Source: Chloroflexota bacterium
Lineage (GTDB): Bacteria; Chloroflexota; Anaerolineae; Anaerolineales; Anaerolineaceae
Assembly: GCA_012729755.1 (NCBI GenBank)
Contig: JAAYCN010000035.1
Location: 1 to 64,000 of the forward strand
Direction: 5' to 3'
Length of the DNA stretch: 64,000 bases
In this document: positions 7,976 through 17,214 of the stretch, piece after piece
Layout: every line of letters begins with the position of its first letter
Numbering within the stretch: position 1 is the first letter of the stretch
The notes under the pieces: generated by a model
Databases searched by the model: none
Seen by the model: only the letters and a program-made list of their open reading frames with translations
What the model was told of the DNA's origin: nothing
Made by a program: the position numbers and the translations under genes

Positions 7976-9901
7976 ATGTCTATCAAATATAGTCCTGGTC
8001 TGAGAAAATTTGTCCCCACCCCACTCAATCGCAAAACACCCGTCCCTGCCGATATCGACATCGCTCAAGAAGCGGTTTTAAAGCCGATCGGTCAGGTCGC
8101 TGAGGAACTCGGTTTACTGCCAGATGAAGTGGAGTTGTATGGCAATTACAAGGCCAAAGTTAATCTATCCGTGCTTGATCGTTTGAGCGACGTCCCCAAT
8201 GGCAAATACATTGATGTCACCGCCATCACCCCTACACCGCTCGGGGAAGGCAAAACCACGACAACTGTTGGCCTCTGTCAGGGTCTCGGGGCTCATCTGG
8301 GTCAAAAAGTCATGACCTGCATCCGCCAGCCTTCGCAGGGACCCACCTTCGGCATCAAAGGCGGCGCCGCGGGTGGAGGCTACTCCCAAGTCATCCCCAT
8401 GGAAGACTTCAACCTCCATCTGACCGGCGATATTCATGCTATCACCGCGGCTAACAACCTGCTGGCAGCAGCCATCGACACACGCATGTTCCACGAGGCT
8501 TCCCAAAAAGATCTGGCATTATTCGACCGCCTTTGCCCACGTGATAAAAAAGGTCAGCGCCATTTCGCTATCGGCATGCTTGGCCGTCTGAAGCGGCTCG
8601 GCATCACCGAAACTGATCCCGATAAACTTAGCGACGAAGAAAAAGCCCGTTTCGCCCGCCTCGATATCGACCCCGCCACCGTTACCTGGCGGCGCGGTAT
8701 CGACACCAACGACCGTATGCTGCGCGGCATCACTACCGGCCAGGGACCTGATGAAAAGGGTTTTGAGCTCAAAACCAACTTCCAGATCATTGTCGCCAGC
8801 GAACTCATGGCCATCTTGGCGCTCTCTACTGATCTCAGGGACATGCGTGAACGCATCAGCCGCATCGTCATCGGCCTCAACCGCGCTGGCGAGCCTATTA
8901 CCGCCGATGACCTCGGCATCGCTGGCGCTCTCACTGTCTTGATGCGTGATACCATCAAACCAACCCTCATGCAGACTCTCGAAGGCACGCCTGTCCTCGT
9001 TCACGCCGGGCCCTTCGGCAATATCGCCCACGGCAACAGTTCCATCGTCGCCGACAAAATCGCTCTTAAACTCGCCGATTATGTCGTCACCGAGTCTGGC
9101 TTTGCTTCTGACATGGGTATGGAAAAATTCTTCGACATCAAATGTCGCTACTCTGGCCTCGTTCCCAACGTGGTGGTGCTGGTCGCGACTATTCGTGCTC
9201 TAAAAATGCACGGTGGCGGGCCTAAAGTGACCGCTGGCGCGCCACTTGCTCCCGAATACACCAACGAAAATCTCGAGCTGCTTGAAAAAGGCGCCGCCAA
9301 CATGCTTGCTCACGCGAGCATCGCCCAAAAATTCGGCATTCCGGTGGTGGTCGCCATTAACCGCTTCCCGACCGACACAGAAAAAGAGACCGAACTGCTT
9401 CGCAAGATTGCCTTAACCCATCCCGGCATTGTCGATGCCCAGGTCAGCGATCACTTCACCCAGGGCGGAGCCGGCGCGGTCGAGCTCGGCAAAGCCGTTA
9501 TGAAAGCGGCCGAAATGGACAGCCACTTCGACTTCATCTACCCGCTGGATATCCCGATCAAGGACAAGATCGAGACCATCGCCCGCGAAGTTTACGGCGC
9601 AGATGGTGTTGATTACAGCGAGCTTGCCGAGCATCGCGTCAGGGAATATACCCGCCTGGGCTACGATCGCCTGCCAATCTGCATGGCCAAGACCCACCTC
9701 TCTATCAGCCATGACCCCACTCTGAAAGGCGTACCCAAAGGTTTCCGCGTCCCAATTCGTGACATCAGCGCTTCAATCGGCGCCGGCTTCCTCTATCCCA
9801 TCCTCGGCACAATGAGCACGATGCCCGGCCTGCCCACCCGCCCAGCCTATTACGACATCGATATCGATCTCAACACCGGCCGCATGTTGGGCTTAAGCTA
9901 A
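7976..9901 (+). CDS. fhs: Formate-tetrahydrofolate ligase, long eukaryote-like form
   Basis: It catalyses ATP-dependent formation of 10-formyl-THF from formate and THF, feeding purine synthesis, serine interconversion or the methyl branch of acetyl-CoA synthesis. The P-loop [10 protein letters not shown] is at about residue 83, with the family blocks [29 protein letters not shown] and [17 protein letters not shown] at the end. At 641 residues it is longer than the usual bacterial enzyme (about 556), and it carries the insert [21 protein letters not shown] that, from memory, matches the synthetase domain of eukaryotic C1-THF synthase. AAGGAG precedes the ATG. It is translationally close to the lipoprotein gene and followed by a terminator. 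Confidence 0.95.
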   Translation: MSIKYSPGLRKFVPTPLNRKTPVPADIDIAQEAVLKPIGQVAEELGLLPDEVELYGNYKAKVNLSVLDRLSDVPNGKYIDVTAITPTPLGEGKTTTTVGLCQGLGAHLGQKVMTCIRQPSQGPTFGIKGGAAGGGYSQVIPMEDFNLHLTGDIHAITAANNLLAAAIDTRMFHEASQKDLALFDRLCPRDKKGQRHFAIGMLGRLKRLGITETDPDKLSDEEKARFARLDIDPATVTWRRGIDTNDRMLRGITTGQGPDEKGFELKTNFQIIVASELMAILALSTDLRDMRERISRIVIGLNRAGEPITADDLGIAGALTVLMRDTIKPTLMQTLEGTPVLVHAGPFGNIAHGNSSIVADKIALKLADYVVTESGFASDMGMEKFFDIKCRYSGLVPNVVVLVATIRALKMHGGGPKVTAGAPLAPEYTNENLELLEKGAANMLAHASIAQKFGIPVVVAINRFPTDTEKETELLRKIALTHPGIVDAQVSDHFTQGGAGAVELGKAVMKAAEMDSHFDFIYPLDIPIKDKIETIAREVYGADGVDYSELAEHRVREYTRLGYDRLPICMAKTHLSISHDPTLKGVPKGFRVPIRDISASIGAGFLYPILGTMSTMPGLPTRPAYYDIDIDLNTGRMLGLS

Positions 9902-9921
9902 AAACCTCTGCTTTCGTCGAT

Positions 9922-9950
9922 AAGCGCCCCTATCTGGGGCGCTTTTTTTT
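9922..9950 (+). terminator. Rho-independent terminator after fhs
   Basis: AAGCGCCCC and GGGGCGCTT form a nine-bp stem with a five-base loop, followed by eight T. Confidence 0.95.
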
Positions 9951-10068
9951 ATCAGCGGCCGAGTTTCATCTCCGCCAAAGTAGAATTGCCCTCGATACGT
10001 TAATCAAAAATAAATAAAACCGTGATTTAATTAAATCAACTTTCGTAAATCCGAAAAAAGAGGAAACT

Positions 10069-11310
10069 ATGAGAAACAAATCCATTAGAACTATTCTGCT
10101 TGTTATTATGGCGATGATGATCGTCTTGGGCTGCGGCATTTTCAGCCTGCCCGGCCAAATTCAGGAACAGCTGTCCACAGCCATCCCCGAACAATTGGAA
10201 ACCTGGATGCCAGCCCCAACCGAGCCCGAAACAATTCAGCCCCAGCGTCAGACCACCCGCAAACCTCAGGAAAACCTGCCTCCCCTCCCTGCGGCGGGCG
10301 ACACGATTGCCCCCGGCACATTAGAAGCGCTCTACGCCAGGGTAAACCCTGGTGTGGTCTCAATCGTCTTCACTGCTCAGACCTCCATGGGCACTGGCAG
10401 CGGACAAGGCACCGGCTTTGTGATCGACAAAGAGGGTCATATTGTCACCAACTATCATGTCGCTGGCGAAGCGCATGACATGGAAGTTCATTTTCCATCC
10501 GGTCTCAAGGTCCCCGCTAAATTAGTTGGTGTCGATACTGACTCAGATCTGGCGGTGATTAAGGTGGATGTCGCGCCCGAAAAACTGACCGTGCTCCCAA
10601 TCGGTGATTCAGACCTTGCCGTGGTCGGCACCTCTGTTGTCGCCATTGGCAACCCCTTCGGGCTTGCCGGCACGATGACCTTGGGCATCATCTCCGCCCG
10701 CGGCCGTACCCTGCCTTCCATCCGTACGACCGAATCCGGCGCCGCTTTTACCGCGGGTGAATTGATCCAAACCGACGCCTTGATCAATCCCGGCAACTCA
10801 GGCGGCCCGCTCTTAAACCTCAACGGTGAAGTGATCGGCGTCAATCGCGCCATTGAAACTGCCGGCACCAGTATGACAGGTGAAGCGGTCAATACCGGCA
10901 TCGGCTTCGCGATTTCTTCAAACATCCTTCGCAAAGTTGTGCCCTCACTGATCGCCAACGGCAGCTACGACTACCCATATCTCGGCATGTCTGCCATGAC
11001 CGACATCAGCCTTGCCACGGCCGATGTCTTGGATCTCAGCCAGGCTATTGGCGCCTATGTCACCAGCGTGGTCCCCGGCGGTCCTGCTGATCGAGCCGGC
11101 ATCCGCGGCGGCGATCAGCCCACCCAATATCAGGGCTTAGTAAAAGGCGGTGACCTGATTATCGCCGTCGATGGTCAACCAATCAAAGATTTCAGCGAGT
11201 TGATGTCGTACATGATGCTCAATAAAAACCCTGGCGACGTCATCACCTTTACTGTCCTGCGTGGAACCACCGAAAAGGATATTGATATCACCTTAGGCAG
11301 TCGCCCATAA
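10069..11310 (+). CDS. HtrA/DegP-type trypsin-like serine protease with one PDZ domain
   Basis: An envelope quality-control protease. The N-terminus is a signal sequence with a lipobox-like LGC at about residue 24, so it may be a lipoprotein. A Pro-rich linker leads to the trypsin fold at about residues 85-290, with the catalytic triad visible as His in TNYHVAG, Asp in TDSDLAVIKV and Ser in NPGNSGGPLL. One PDZ domain follows (YLGMSAMTD to the end), including the GGPADRAGIRGGD carboxylate-binding segment. The length of 413 residues suits DegS/HtrA-type enzymes with a single PDZ. AAAGAGG precedes the ATG. It is monocistronic, between two terminators. Confidence 0.92.
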   Translation: MRNKSIRTILLVIMAMMIVLGCGIFSLPGQIQEQLSTAIPEQLETWMPAPTEPETIQPQRQTTRKPQENLPPLPAAGDTIAPGTLEALYARVNPGVVSIVFTAQTSMGTGSGQGTGFVIDKEGHIVTNYHVAGEAHDMEVHFPSGLKVPAKLVGVDTDSDLAVIKVDVAPEKLTVLPIGDSDLAVVGTSVVAIGNPFGLAGTMTLGIISARGRTLPSIRTTESGAAFTAGELIQTDALINPGNSGGPLLNLNGEVIGVNRAIETAGTSMTGEAVNTGIGFAISSNILRKVVPSLIANGSYDYPYLGMSAMTDISLATADVLDLSQAIGAYVTSVVPGGPADRAGIRGGDQPTQYQGLVKGGDLIIAVDGQPIKDFSELMSYMMLNKNPGDVITFTVLRGTTEKDIDITLGSRP

Positions 11311-11333
11311 AAGGCAAAACCAACCAGGGTCTC

Positions 11334-11363
11334 AAAAAGGAGCGATTTTTTCGCTCCTTTTTT
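11334..11363 (+). terminator. Rho-independent terminator after the HtrA-like gene
   Basis: AAAAAGGAGCGA, a TTTTTT loop, then CGCTCCTTTTTT. Strong stem and T-run. Confidence 0.95.
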
Positions 11364-11515
11364 GTCGCTTGGTGTCATCCATTTCTCAACACAAAACACT
11401 TCAAGGCTACGAACTGTCCTTATCGATATCCTGCCATCCGGCTTAAAACATGGGGGCTTCTCCAGGGTGTTTATTGCCCCACACCCGCCGCCTGAGTACC
11501 CGCTCTCACTTTTGA

Positions 11516-12055
11516 CTATTTGATCAATCTCGCGATAGTTTTGAACGCGGGGTGAGCAGCGGTCTTCAACATCGAAAATAAAGCCGACTCCACCGTCACC
11601 AGGTGCGCCCCCTCAGCCCGCAGTTCTACAAGCGCTGCCGCCTTGTTCTCTTCTGACCGCGATGAGCTCGCGTCCACCACCAGATAGACCTCATATCCCT
11701 CCGCCAGCAGGTCAAGGCTCGACTGGTACAGGCAAATATGCGTTTCGAACCCACACAACGCCACCTGCCTTTTCCCCGATGCTCTCAAAGCTTCAGCGAA
11801 TTGTTCAGTCCTCATCACGCTGAAACTGACCCGTGGGATGTCAGACGGCGCCTCAAACAGCTCCGCCACCTCAGGGATAGTATGCCCAATTTTTTCAGGC
11901 GCCTGAGCGGTTAAAAAGATCGGCACTTTGAGCGCTTGCATACCTTTAACAAGTGAGATCACCCGTTGGATTCTCAACTCACTTTCGCTGACAACCCGCG
12001 CCAGCTTCCCCTGCACGTCAATCACCGCCAAAACCGCATTATTCTCGTCTAACAT
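11516..12055 (-). CDS. Isochorismatase-family cysteine hydrolase
   Basis: A small cytoplasmic alpha/beta hydrolase of the isochorismatase/nicotinamidase superfamily. The catalytic Asp is in AVIDVQGKL near the N-terminus and the nucleophile Cys in ALCGFETHICLYQ, the usual G-x-E-T-x-x-C block. The canonical Lys may be the one in AQAPEKIG. About 179 residues is a normal length. AAAGGAAA supports ATG 12055 rather than the track start at 12085. YcaC-like members are of unknown substrate, so nicotinamidase or isochorismatase activity should not be assumed. It is divergent from the DUF624-like gene, sharing a 52-base intergenic region. Confidence 0.88.
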   Translation of the reverse strand: MLDENNAVLAVIDVQGKLARVVSESELRIQRVISLVKGMQALKVPIFLTAQAPEKIGHTIPEVAELFEAPSDIPRVSFSVMRTEQFAEALRASGKRQVALCGFETHICLYQSSLDLLAEGYEVYLVVDASSSRSEENKAAALVELRAEGAHLVTVESALFSMLKTAAHPAFKTIARLIK

Positions 12056-12084
12056 CTGTTTCCTTTCGTTTAGCCCACACAACA

Positions 12085-12092
12085 ATTATAAT
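12085..12092. promoter_or_regulatory. Shared palindromic -10 of two divergent genes
   Basis: ATTATAAT reads TATAAT on both strands. On the plus strand it lies 15 bases before ATG 12108; on the minus strand it would start transcription about 23 bases before ATG 12055. The two promoters cannot be open at the same time. Confidence 0.5.
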
Positions 12093-12107
12093 CAGACCAG
12101 ATTTGAG

Positions 12108-12734
12108 ATGAAATCTTTGTCGATTCGTGATGCGATTAAGCCAATTGGCGATGCGGTCAGACTCTGGTGGGCTGATTGGGCTAACCAGTTGCTGGTAAGC
12201 CTGGCCGCTCTCCTGCTCAGCCTCACCGTCGTGCTTTACCCCGCCGCCCTATTCGGCATCTATCATCAGGCGGTCGATCTCACTCACGACCTGCGCACCG
12301 GTCTGGCTGGTTTTTGGGCTGGCTTCCGCAAACATTTCAAAACTTCCCTCTTATGGGGGTTGATCAACACGTTTGGCCTGTCTATTTTCGGTTTTTCCGT
12401 CTGGTTTTACGCCAATTCCCGTTTCGTCTCCGCCGCTCTTTTAATGTGGTTTTGCTTGATCGCGCTGGTTTTATGGTTAACCTGGCAGTTTTTATCCCTT
12501 TCCTGTTTTTTTCTTCAGGAGCCCCAAACCTTACGTCTGGCATGGAAAAACGGCTTTGCCCTCATGCTGACCCAACCCGGTTTCCTGCTGCCAATCGTGA
12601 TTTTCATGCTTGTCCTCACCTTCCTCTCCGTACGTTATTTCATCCCGCTCGTCGCCGGCAGCGAAGCCCTGCTCTGCATTCTGGGCTTGCGCGCTGTCCA
12701 GACCACCATCAAACCACCTGAGGCACAAAATTAA
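12108..12734 (+). CDS. DUF624/YesL-like membrane protein
   Basis: A protein of about 208 residues with four to five predicted transmembrane helices (LLVSLAALLLSLTVVLYPAALFGIY, FGLSIFGFSVWFYA, ALLMWFCLIALVLWLTWQFLSL, FLLPIVIFMLVLTFL). A short amphipathic N-terminus contains WWADWANQL. The overall pattern resembles DUF624 (YesL) proteins, which often accompany sugar transporters, though none lies next to it. The ORF track extends the frame upstream to 11928, through the isochorismatase gene; ATG 12108, nine or so bases after the predicted transcription start, is far more likely. Function unknown. Confidence 0.65.
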   Translation: MKSLSIRDAIKPIGDAVRLWWADWANQLLVSLAALLLSLTVVLYPAALFGIYHQAVDLTHDLRTGLAGFWAGFRKHFKTSLLWGLINTFGLSIFGFSVWFYANSRFVSAALLMWFCLIALVLWLTWQFLSLSCFFLQEPQTLRLAWKNGFALMLTQPGFLLPIVIFMLVLTFLSVRYFIPLVAGSEALLCILGLRAVQTTIKPPEAQN

Positions 12735-12747
12735 AATCTACATGCGC

Positions 12748-12753
12748 TATAAT
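12748..12753 (+). promoter_or_regulatory. -10 box of the zinc-ribbon gene
   Basis: TATAAT 30 bases before ATG 12783, with TTGGAGC as ribosome binding site in between. Confidence 0.5.
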
Positions 12754-12782
12754 TAGCCCACGCAATTATTGGAGCATGCTTA

Positions 12783-13769
12783 ATGGCAACAAAAGTATTA
12801 GGTTTCATCGAACTCATCTGGACTTGTGACTCCTGCGGGACTAAAAACCCGGGGCCCATCAAATCTTGTACGGCCTGCGGCGCCCCTCAACCCCTCAATG
12901 TTCAGTTCGAAAAAGTAGATACCAGGTCTTTTGATTTCATCAAAGATCAGGCGCTTATCCGCATGGCGCAAATCGGCGCGGACAAGCACTGCCCTTACTG
13001 CGGCACTCGCAACCTCGCCGATACGGCCACCTGCGTCAAATGCGGCAGCGACATCACTGTCGGCTCTCAAACCCGCGAAGCCTCCCGCATCATTGAAAAC
13101 CCTCAGCCAAAAATCATCCCAGCGACCAGACAACCCGCCAAATTGCCCACTGGGGTTTTGGTATTTATCGTCATTGCCGTCTTGGCGCTCTGCGTTTTTG
13201 GCGGCATCTATTTCTCAAAACTTAACCGGACCGAACAAATAACCGGCACAGTCAGCGCGATCAATTGGCACCGCACCGTTGAAGTCCTCGCATACAGGCA
13301 AGTTGAAACCAGCGACTGGGAGGATCAAATCCCCAGCGGTGTTCAGCATTATGATTGCGATCTGCGCCATCGCTACGACTCTCAAGTTGAAGTGCCAAAT
13401 TCACGCGAAGTCTGCGGTGAGCCTTATACCGTCGACACAGGCACCGGTATAGGGCGTGTTCAGCAGGATTGCGTCTATCAGGTCTATGAAAACTATTGTT
13501 CATATCAGACAATGACCTGGACGTTGCTCGACACCCTCGCCGCCGATGGTTCCGATCTCCAGGCGTATTGGCCTCAGGCACAGCTGAGCAGCAGCGAAAA
13601 ATACGGCGCCACTCATGAGCGCTACACGATTGTCTTTACCGCCAACGGCTCTTCCTACCAAATGACCACCAGCGATTACGATTTATATCAACGCGCCTAC
13701 CCCGGCAGCGCCTGGTTGCTTGATATCAACTCATTCGGCGACATCCGTTCCGCCAGCCCTCAGCCCTGA
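12783..13769 (+). CDS. Membrane protein with two N-terminal zinc ribbons
   Basis: Two zinc-finger units face the cytoplasm: WTCDSCGTKNPGPIKSCTACG (RanBP2-like spacing, about residues 14-33) and HCPYCGTRNLADTATCVKCG (about residues 69-88). One transmembrane helix follows at about residues 124-145 (VLVFIVIAVLALCVFGGIYF), then an external domain of about 180 residues with several Cys (YDCDLRH, REVCGEP, QQDCVYQVYENYC) likely paired as disulfides. This topology suggests a sensor or scaffold linking the cytoplasm with the envelope. No enzymatic motif is seen. It appears to be monocistronic with a strong terminator after it. Confidence 0.7.
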   Translation: MATKVLGFIELIWTCDSCGTKNPGPIKSCTACGAPQPLNVQFEKVDTRSFDFIKDQALIRMAQIGADKHCPYCGTRNLADTATCVKCGSDITVGSQTREASRIIENPQPKIIPATRQPAKLPTGVLVFIVIAVLALCVFGGIYFSKLNRTEQITGTVSAINWHRTVEVLAYRQVETSDWEDQIPSGVQHYDCDLRHRYDSQVEVPNSREVCGEPYTVDTGTGIGRVQQDCVYQVYENYCSYQTMTWTLLDTLAADGSDLQAYWPQAQLSSSEKYGATHERYTIVFTANGSSYQMTTSDYDLYQRAYPGSAWLLDINSFGDIRSASPQP

Positions 13770-13823
13770 CCAACTATTGCAAATAAGTATCCCCCAGCCT
13801 AGCCAGAGGTTTTTTAAGTCAAG

Positions 13824-13859
13824 AAACGGACTGTGCCTTTCGACACAGTCCGTTTTTTT
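13824..13859 (+). terminator. Rho-independent terminator between convergent genes
   Basis: AAACGGACTGTG and CACAGTCCGTTT form a 12-bp stem with an eight-base loop, followed by T. On the minus strand the tail is TTTCTTG, so weaker termination of the HerA-like gene is also possible. Confidence 0.93.
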
Positions 13860-13876
13860 ACGCGCCTTAACCAGTC

Positions 13877-16414
13877 TCAATACGCCGGCACCAACACCCA
13901 ACCCTTCGGCCCCTTAAAGGCGTAATTCGGCAGCCATGCCAGCCCAAACACTTCAACGACGATATCCTTCTTTTGCGGGTTGACGACAACTTCCCTGATC
14001 GAGCCCGCCACATCACTGGTGTCAGCCTTCAACCCCGCTATTTCCGCTTCCATTTGTTGGTCCAGTTCGGCTAACTGCTGTTTATAAAGTTCAATCATCT
14101 GTTTCGACTCTTCAACATTAGCCTTCGCAGTGGAAGTCATCCGCCGCTTGGTCAGCGTTGAGTTGATGCTTGAGCCACCCCGTTTCAGGCCGCCCACCAA
14201 TCCACCCCTCCCACCCAACAACGTTTTCGCAGCCGTCGACAGCCATGAGCCAGTTTCTTCCATCTTGCGCTGGTTGAGTGTGGTCTGGTCCCGCTCCAGT
14301 TCCAACTCTTCCTTCATCAGTTTTGTCTCGATAGACTTGCGCTGTTGGGCGTATTTTGCCTTGATCTTTGCCACAGCTTCTCCGGAAGCTCCCGAGTTGG
14401 CCGCCGCGACCCGGGCGGTAAATGCTTCCAGGCTCTCGTCAGGATTCGAGGTCATTTTAAATTTATCACTGTGATACAGCTTGAGCGGGTTAGAACGGTA
14501 GATCCATTCCACAAAATCTTTCTGAAGCGCCTGAATGTTTTTCTCATCATCAAAGGGGTAAACCAGATCGCCGAAACTCGCGCTTGGCAGCGGGCGGGAT
14601 TCGAACTGCGTGGTTTCCACAGCCTCAATTTGATAGTCCTGCCACTGCACCAATCCCCTGCCCTCTAAACTGCGGATTGCCACAGCGACCTGCTTTTCAA
14701 CGTTAAGCTCATAGGTTCGGTTCGCGAAATAAACCCGCGCCTGCCCGAGCAAAGCCGGCTTATAGAATGTCTGCGCGCTGGCCGCGTCAGCCGGCACATC
14801 CACTGGGTTATTTCGCAGCGCCTGGGAAAGGGTCAGGTTCATCGGCAGGTAATGAACCGCCACACGTGAAGCCAAAATCGGTTCAGTCGCATTTCCCGGA
14901 GTGTCGCCACCCGAGATTCCAGCGATTTCTGTTTCCGAAACCTTGGTCTGGGTGGCTTGCCTGGCGCTGGCGACTGTTTCCGTTGTGCTCCAGTCCATCT
15001 CCTCTTCAATCGTGCCAACCAGCTTGTTAAGCTCATCGAGTCGGTTGCGCATGATTGGGCCCGGCAAATAGTTCATCGCCCATCTTGTCGAAAACACGAC
15101 CGGTTTCTTGGCGTGAATATTATGCAGCAGGAATACCCGCTTTGGCAGCGAAGAAATTGTCTTGTCAAAATAGGCTCGGTCATATGTCCCGCTCACGCTG
15201 TTCAACCCATCCAGCAGACGCCCCTTATCCTGCTCGGTCTGCAACCGTCCAATCAGCCAGGTGCCGGTATTGCTCAGCGCTTTATAATCCAGGTCGATCG
15301 GGTTTTGCGTCGCTACCACCATGCCGACGCCAAAGGCACGCGCCTGTTTGAAGAGTCGCAAGATAATCGGTTTGGCTGGCGTGGTCTGCACCGGCGGCAG
15401 ATAGCCCACAATCTCGTCAAAATACACCAGCGCCCTCAAATCAGTCGTGCCCGACTGCGCGCGCATCCACGCCTCGATCGCGCTGTACAGCAGCGTCACA
15501 AAAAACATACGTTCCGCGTCCGTCAGATGCGCTAAATAGAAGACCGAGTGGCGCGGTTTGCCTTCCGGGGTGTATAAGAAATCACCGATCTCGAGCGGTT
15601 GCCCCTGCAGCCATGTCGCGAACGCTGGTGCTGCCAGGAAGTTATTGAGCAGCATCGCCAGATCGAAGCGATCCTTTTCCGGATACATCTTCGAGACCGG
15701 GAAAACTCCCAGCTTGTCAAAAGGCGGATTCTGCACCTGCAAAATCAATGATTCCAGATCTAAATCTTTACCATCCTTCCAGGCAAACTCGAAAATGTTC
15801 GAAAGCAGGATATGCTCGCGCGACCGCACAGGGTCAACATCCTTGAAACCCACCAAACCCAACAGCGCAGAAACCGTGCTCGAGATATTCTCGCGCAGCA
15901 TTTCTTCGTTTTCTTTCCAGGGAACGCTCGGCGCTTTCAGAGATGAAAGAATGCTCACCGGAATAGCCGAGTCAGACCCGGGCGTATAAATCGCCCGATC
16001 GACCTTATTCGACAGCGCGACCACACGCGCTTTGTCTATTCCAGCATCTGTCAGCCCCTTGCGCCAGTTCGCCGAGGCTTCCGCGCCAACCTCCTCAACC
16101 GTCTTTCCGTCGCGTCGTGCCGCGTCGCGATCGACCCAGGCAGCGAAATCAGCCGGCATCATGTTCGGAAAGTGAAGTAAAGTGTTGGTGAGGTCGCCCT
16201 TGGGATCAATCAGGATCGCCGGAATGCCCTTCAAAGCCGCTTCTTCGAGCAGGATAATCCCCATGCCGGTCTTCCCTGAACCCGTCATGCCGGTGATTAC
16301 CATGTGTGTCGTCAGATCTTCCGGATCATAAAAAACTGGCTTTTCAGGGTCAGCCTTCTTCGCGTCAAAATCATATTCGCGGCCGAAATAAAATTCCTTT
16401 GGGTTTAATTCCAT
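13877..16414 (-). CDS. HerA/DUF87-type ATPase with C-terminal coiled coil
   Basis: A large P-loop ATPase of the HerA/FtsK superfamily, probably a hexameric DNA or macromolecule translocase. An N-terminal strand-rich part leads to Walker A GMTGSGKTG at about residue 40, Walker B LVYFDEI near residue 340 and the sensor ATQNP near 375. A charged, heptad-like region rich in K/E/Q (about residues 660-810) looks like a coiled coil. The protein ends with a beta-rich segment. GGAGGAT supports ATG 16414 over the track start. It lies alone, with no nurA or mre11/rad50-like gene beside it, so the usual end-resection partnership is not supported here. Family confident, role unknown. Confidence 0.8.
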   Translation of the reverse strand: MELNPKEFYFGREYDFDAKKADPEKPVFYDPEDLTTHMVITGMTGSGKTGMGIILLEEAALKGIPAILIDPKGDLTNTLLHFPNMMPADFAAWVDRDAARRDGKTVEEVGAEASANWRKGLTDAGIDKARVVALSNKVDRAIYTPGSDSAIPVSILSSLKAPSVPWKENEEMLRENISSTVSALLGLVGFKDVDPVRSREHILLSNIFEFAWKDGKDLDLESLILQVQNPPFDKLGVFPVSKMYPEKDRFDLAMLLNNFLAAPAFATWLQGQPLEIGDFLYTPEGKPRHSVFYLAHLTDAERMFFVTLLYSAIEAWMRAQSGTTDLRALVYFDEIVGYLPPVQTTPAKPIILRLFKQARAFGVGMVVATQNPIDLDYKALSNTGTWLIGRLQTEQDKGRLLDGLNSVSGTYDRAYFDKTISSLPKRVFLLHNIHAKKPVVFSTRWAMNYLPGPIMRNRLDELNKLVGTIEEEMDWSTTETVASARQATQTKVSETEIAGISGGDTPGNATEPILASRVAVHYLPMNLTLSQALRNNPVDVPADAASAQTFYKPALLGQARVYFANRTYELNVEKQVAVAIRSLEGRGLVQWQDYQIEAVETTQFESRPLPSASFGDLVYPFDDEKNIQALQKDFVEWIYRSNPLKLYHSDKFKMTSNPDESLEAFTARVAAANSGASGEAVAKIKAKYAQQRKSIETKLMKEELELERDQTTLNQRKMEETGSWLSTAAKTLLGGRGGLVGGLKRGGSSINSTLTKRRMTSTAKANVEESKQMIELYKQQLAELDQQMEAEIAGLKADTSDVAGSIREVVVNPQKKDIVVEVFGLAWLPNYAFKGPKGWVLVPAY

Positions 16415-16555
16415 GGCTATCCTCCACACAATCTATAATGCTGAATTATAAATCAAAGCCTCGTCGTAAATACTCAAGGCGTAATAATCGAGGCATATAT
16501 CGCCTAATAATATCGAGCTCTGTTAAATAAAGACACTCATTCAGCGCGATGATAA

Positions 16556-17209
16556 TCAGTCAAAATATTTGTCGAGATCAAGGTCTTCAAGTGATTCAAG
16601 AATTTCGTCCGCCTGTGAAAAATCCATGGTACAGGTGACCTCATTAGGCACTGCCACCACACGCATCTCAGCCCGCTTCGCCGCCAGAACACCATTCTGG
16701 GAATCCTCAAGCACCAAACCATTTTCCGGCCTTACACCTAAGCGCTTCAACGCCAATTGAAAAATTTCCGGCGAAGGCTTTGACTCCGACACATCATCAA
16801 ACGTTACCACAGCCGCGAACCGTTCAAGCAGCCCAAACCGCCTCAGGTGCCCCTCCACCCAATCCCGCTGTGAACTCGACCCGACTGCCGTTTTGATTCC
16901 TCGTCGCTCCGCCTCATCCAGAACTTTTAAAACACCTTTGGCAAGAGGTTCCGACATCAGGTTCTCATACAGCTTTTCCGTGACCATCTGTTCAATTTCT
17001 GCTGAGCTCATCCTGTAGCCAATTAATTCCGCGTAGTGCTTTTCCGGCCTGTAAACGTCAGAATTGAAGGTGCCCACGATCCTCACATACCGCCTCAGGT
17101 CAAATTCGACACCTTGTTCGGCGAACAATTCACGCCAGATATCCACCTGCGGCGCTTCCGTATCCAGGATCAACCCGTCAAAATCAAAAATAATCGCTTG
17201 ATTTGCCAT
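16556..17209 (-). CDS. HAD-superfamily sugar-phosphate phosphatase/phosphoglucomutase-like
   Basis: A HAD subfamily IA hydrolase of about 217 residues. Motif I IFDFDGLILDTE carries the nucleophile Asp and the acid/base Asp. Motif II is AVGSSSQRD, motif III Lys is in ESKPSPEIF, and motif IV is LVLEDSQNG. The helical cap sits between residues 15 and 85. Its layout matches beta-phosphoglucomutase and 2-deoxyglucose-6-phosphatase types. It is the third gene after alpha-glucan phosphorylase, with a five-base gap to the gene before, so a role in sugar-phosphate handling is reasonable but inferred. ATG 17209 is preferred over the track start, which overlaps the upstream gene. Confidence 0.85.
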   Translation of the reverse strand: MANQAIIFDFDGLILDTEAPQVDIWRELFAEQGVEFDLRRYVRIVGTFNSDVYRPEKHYAELIGYRMSSAEIEQMVTEKLYENLMSEPLAKGVLKVLDEAERRGIKTAVGSSSQRDWVEGHLRRFGLLERFAAVVTFDDVSESKPSPEIFQLALKRLGVRPENGLVLEDSQNGVLAAKRAEMRVVAVPNEVTCTMDFSQADEILESLEDLDLDKYFD

Positions 17210-17214
17210 ATTGC

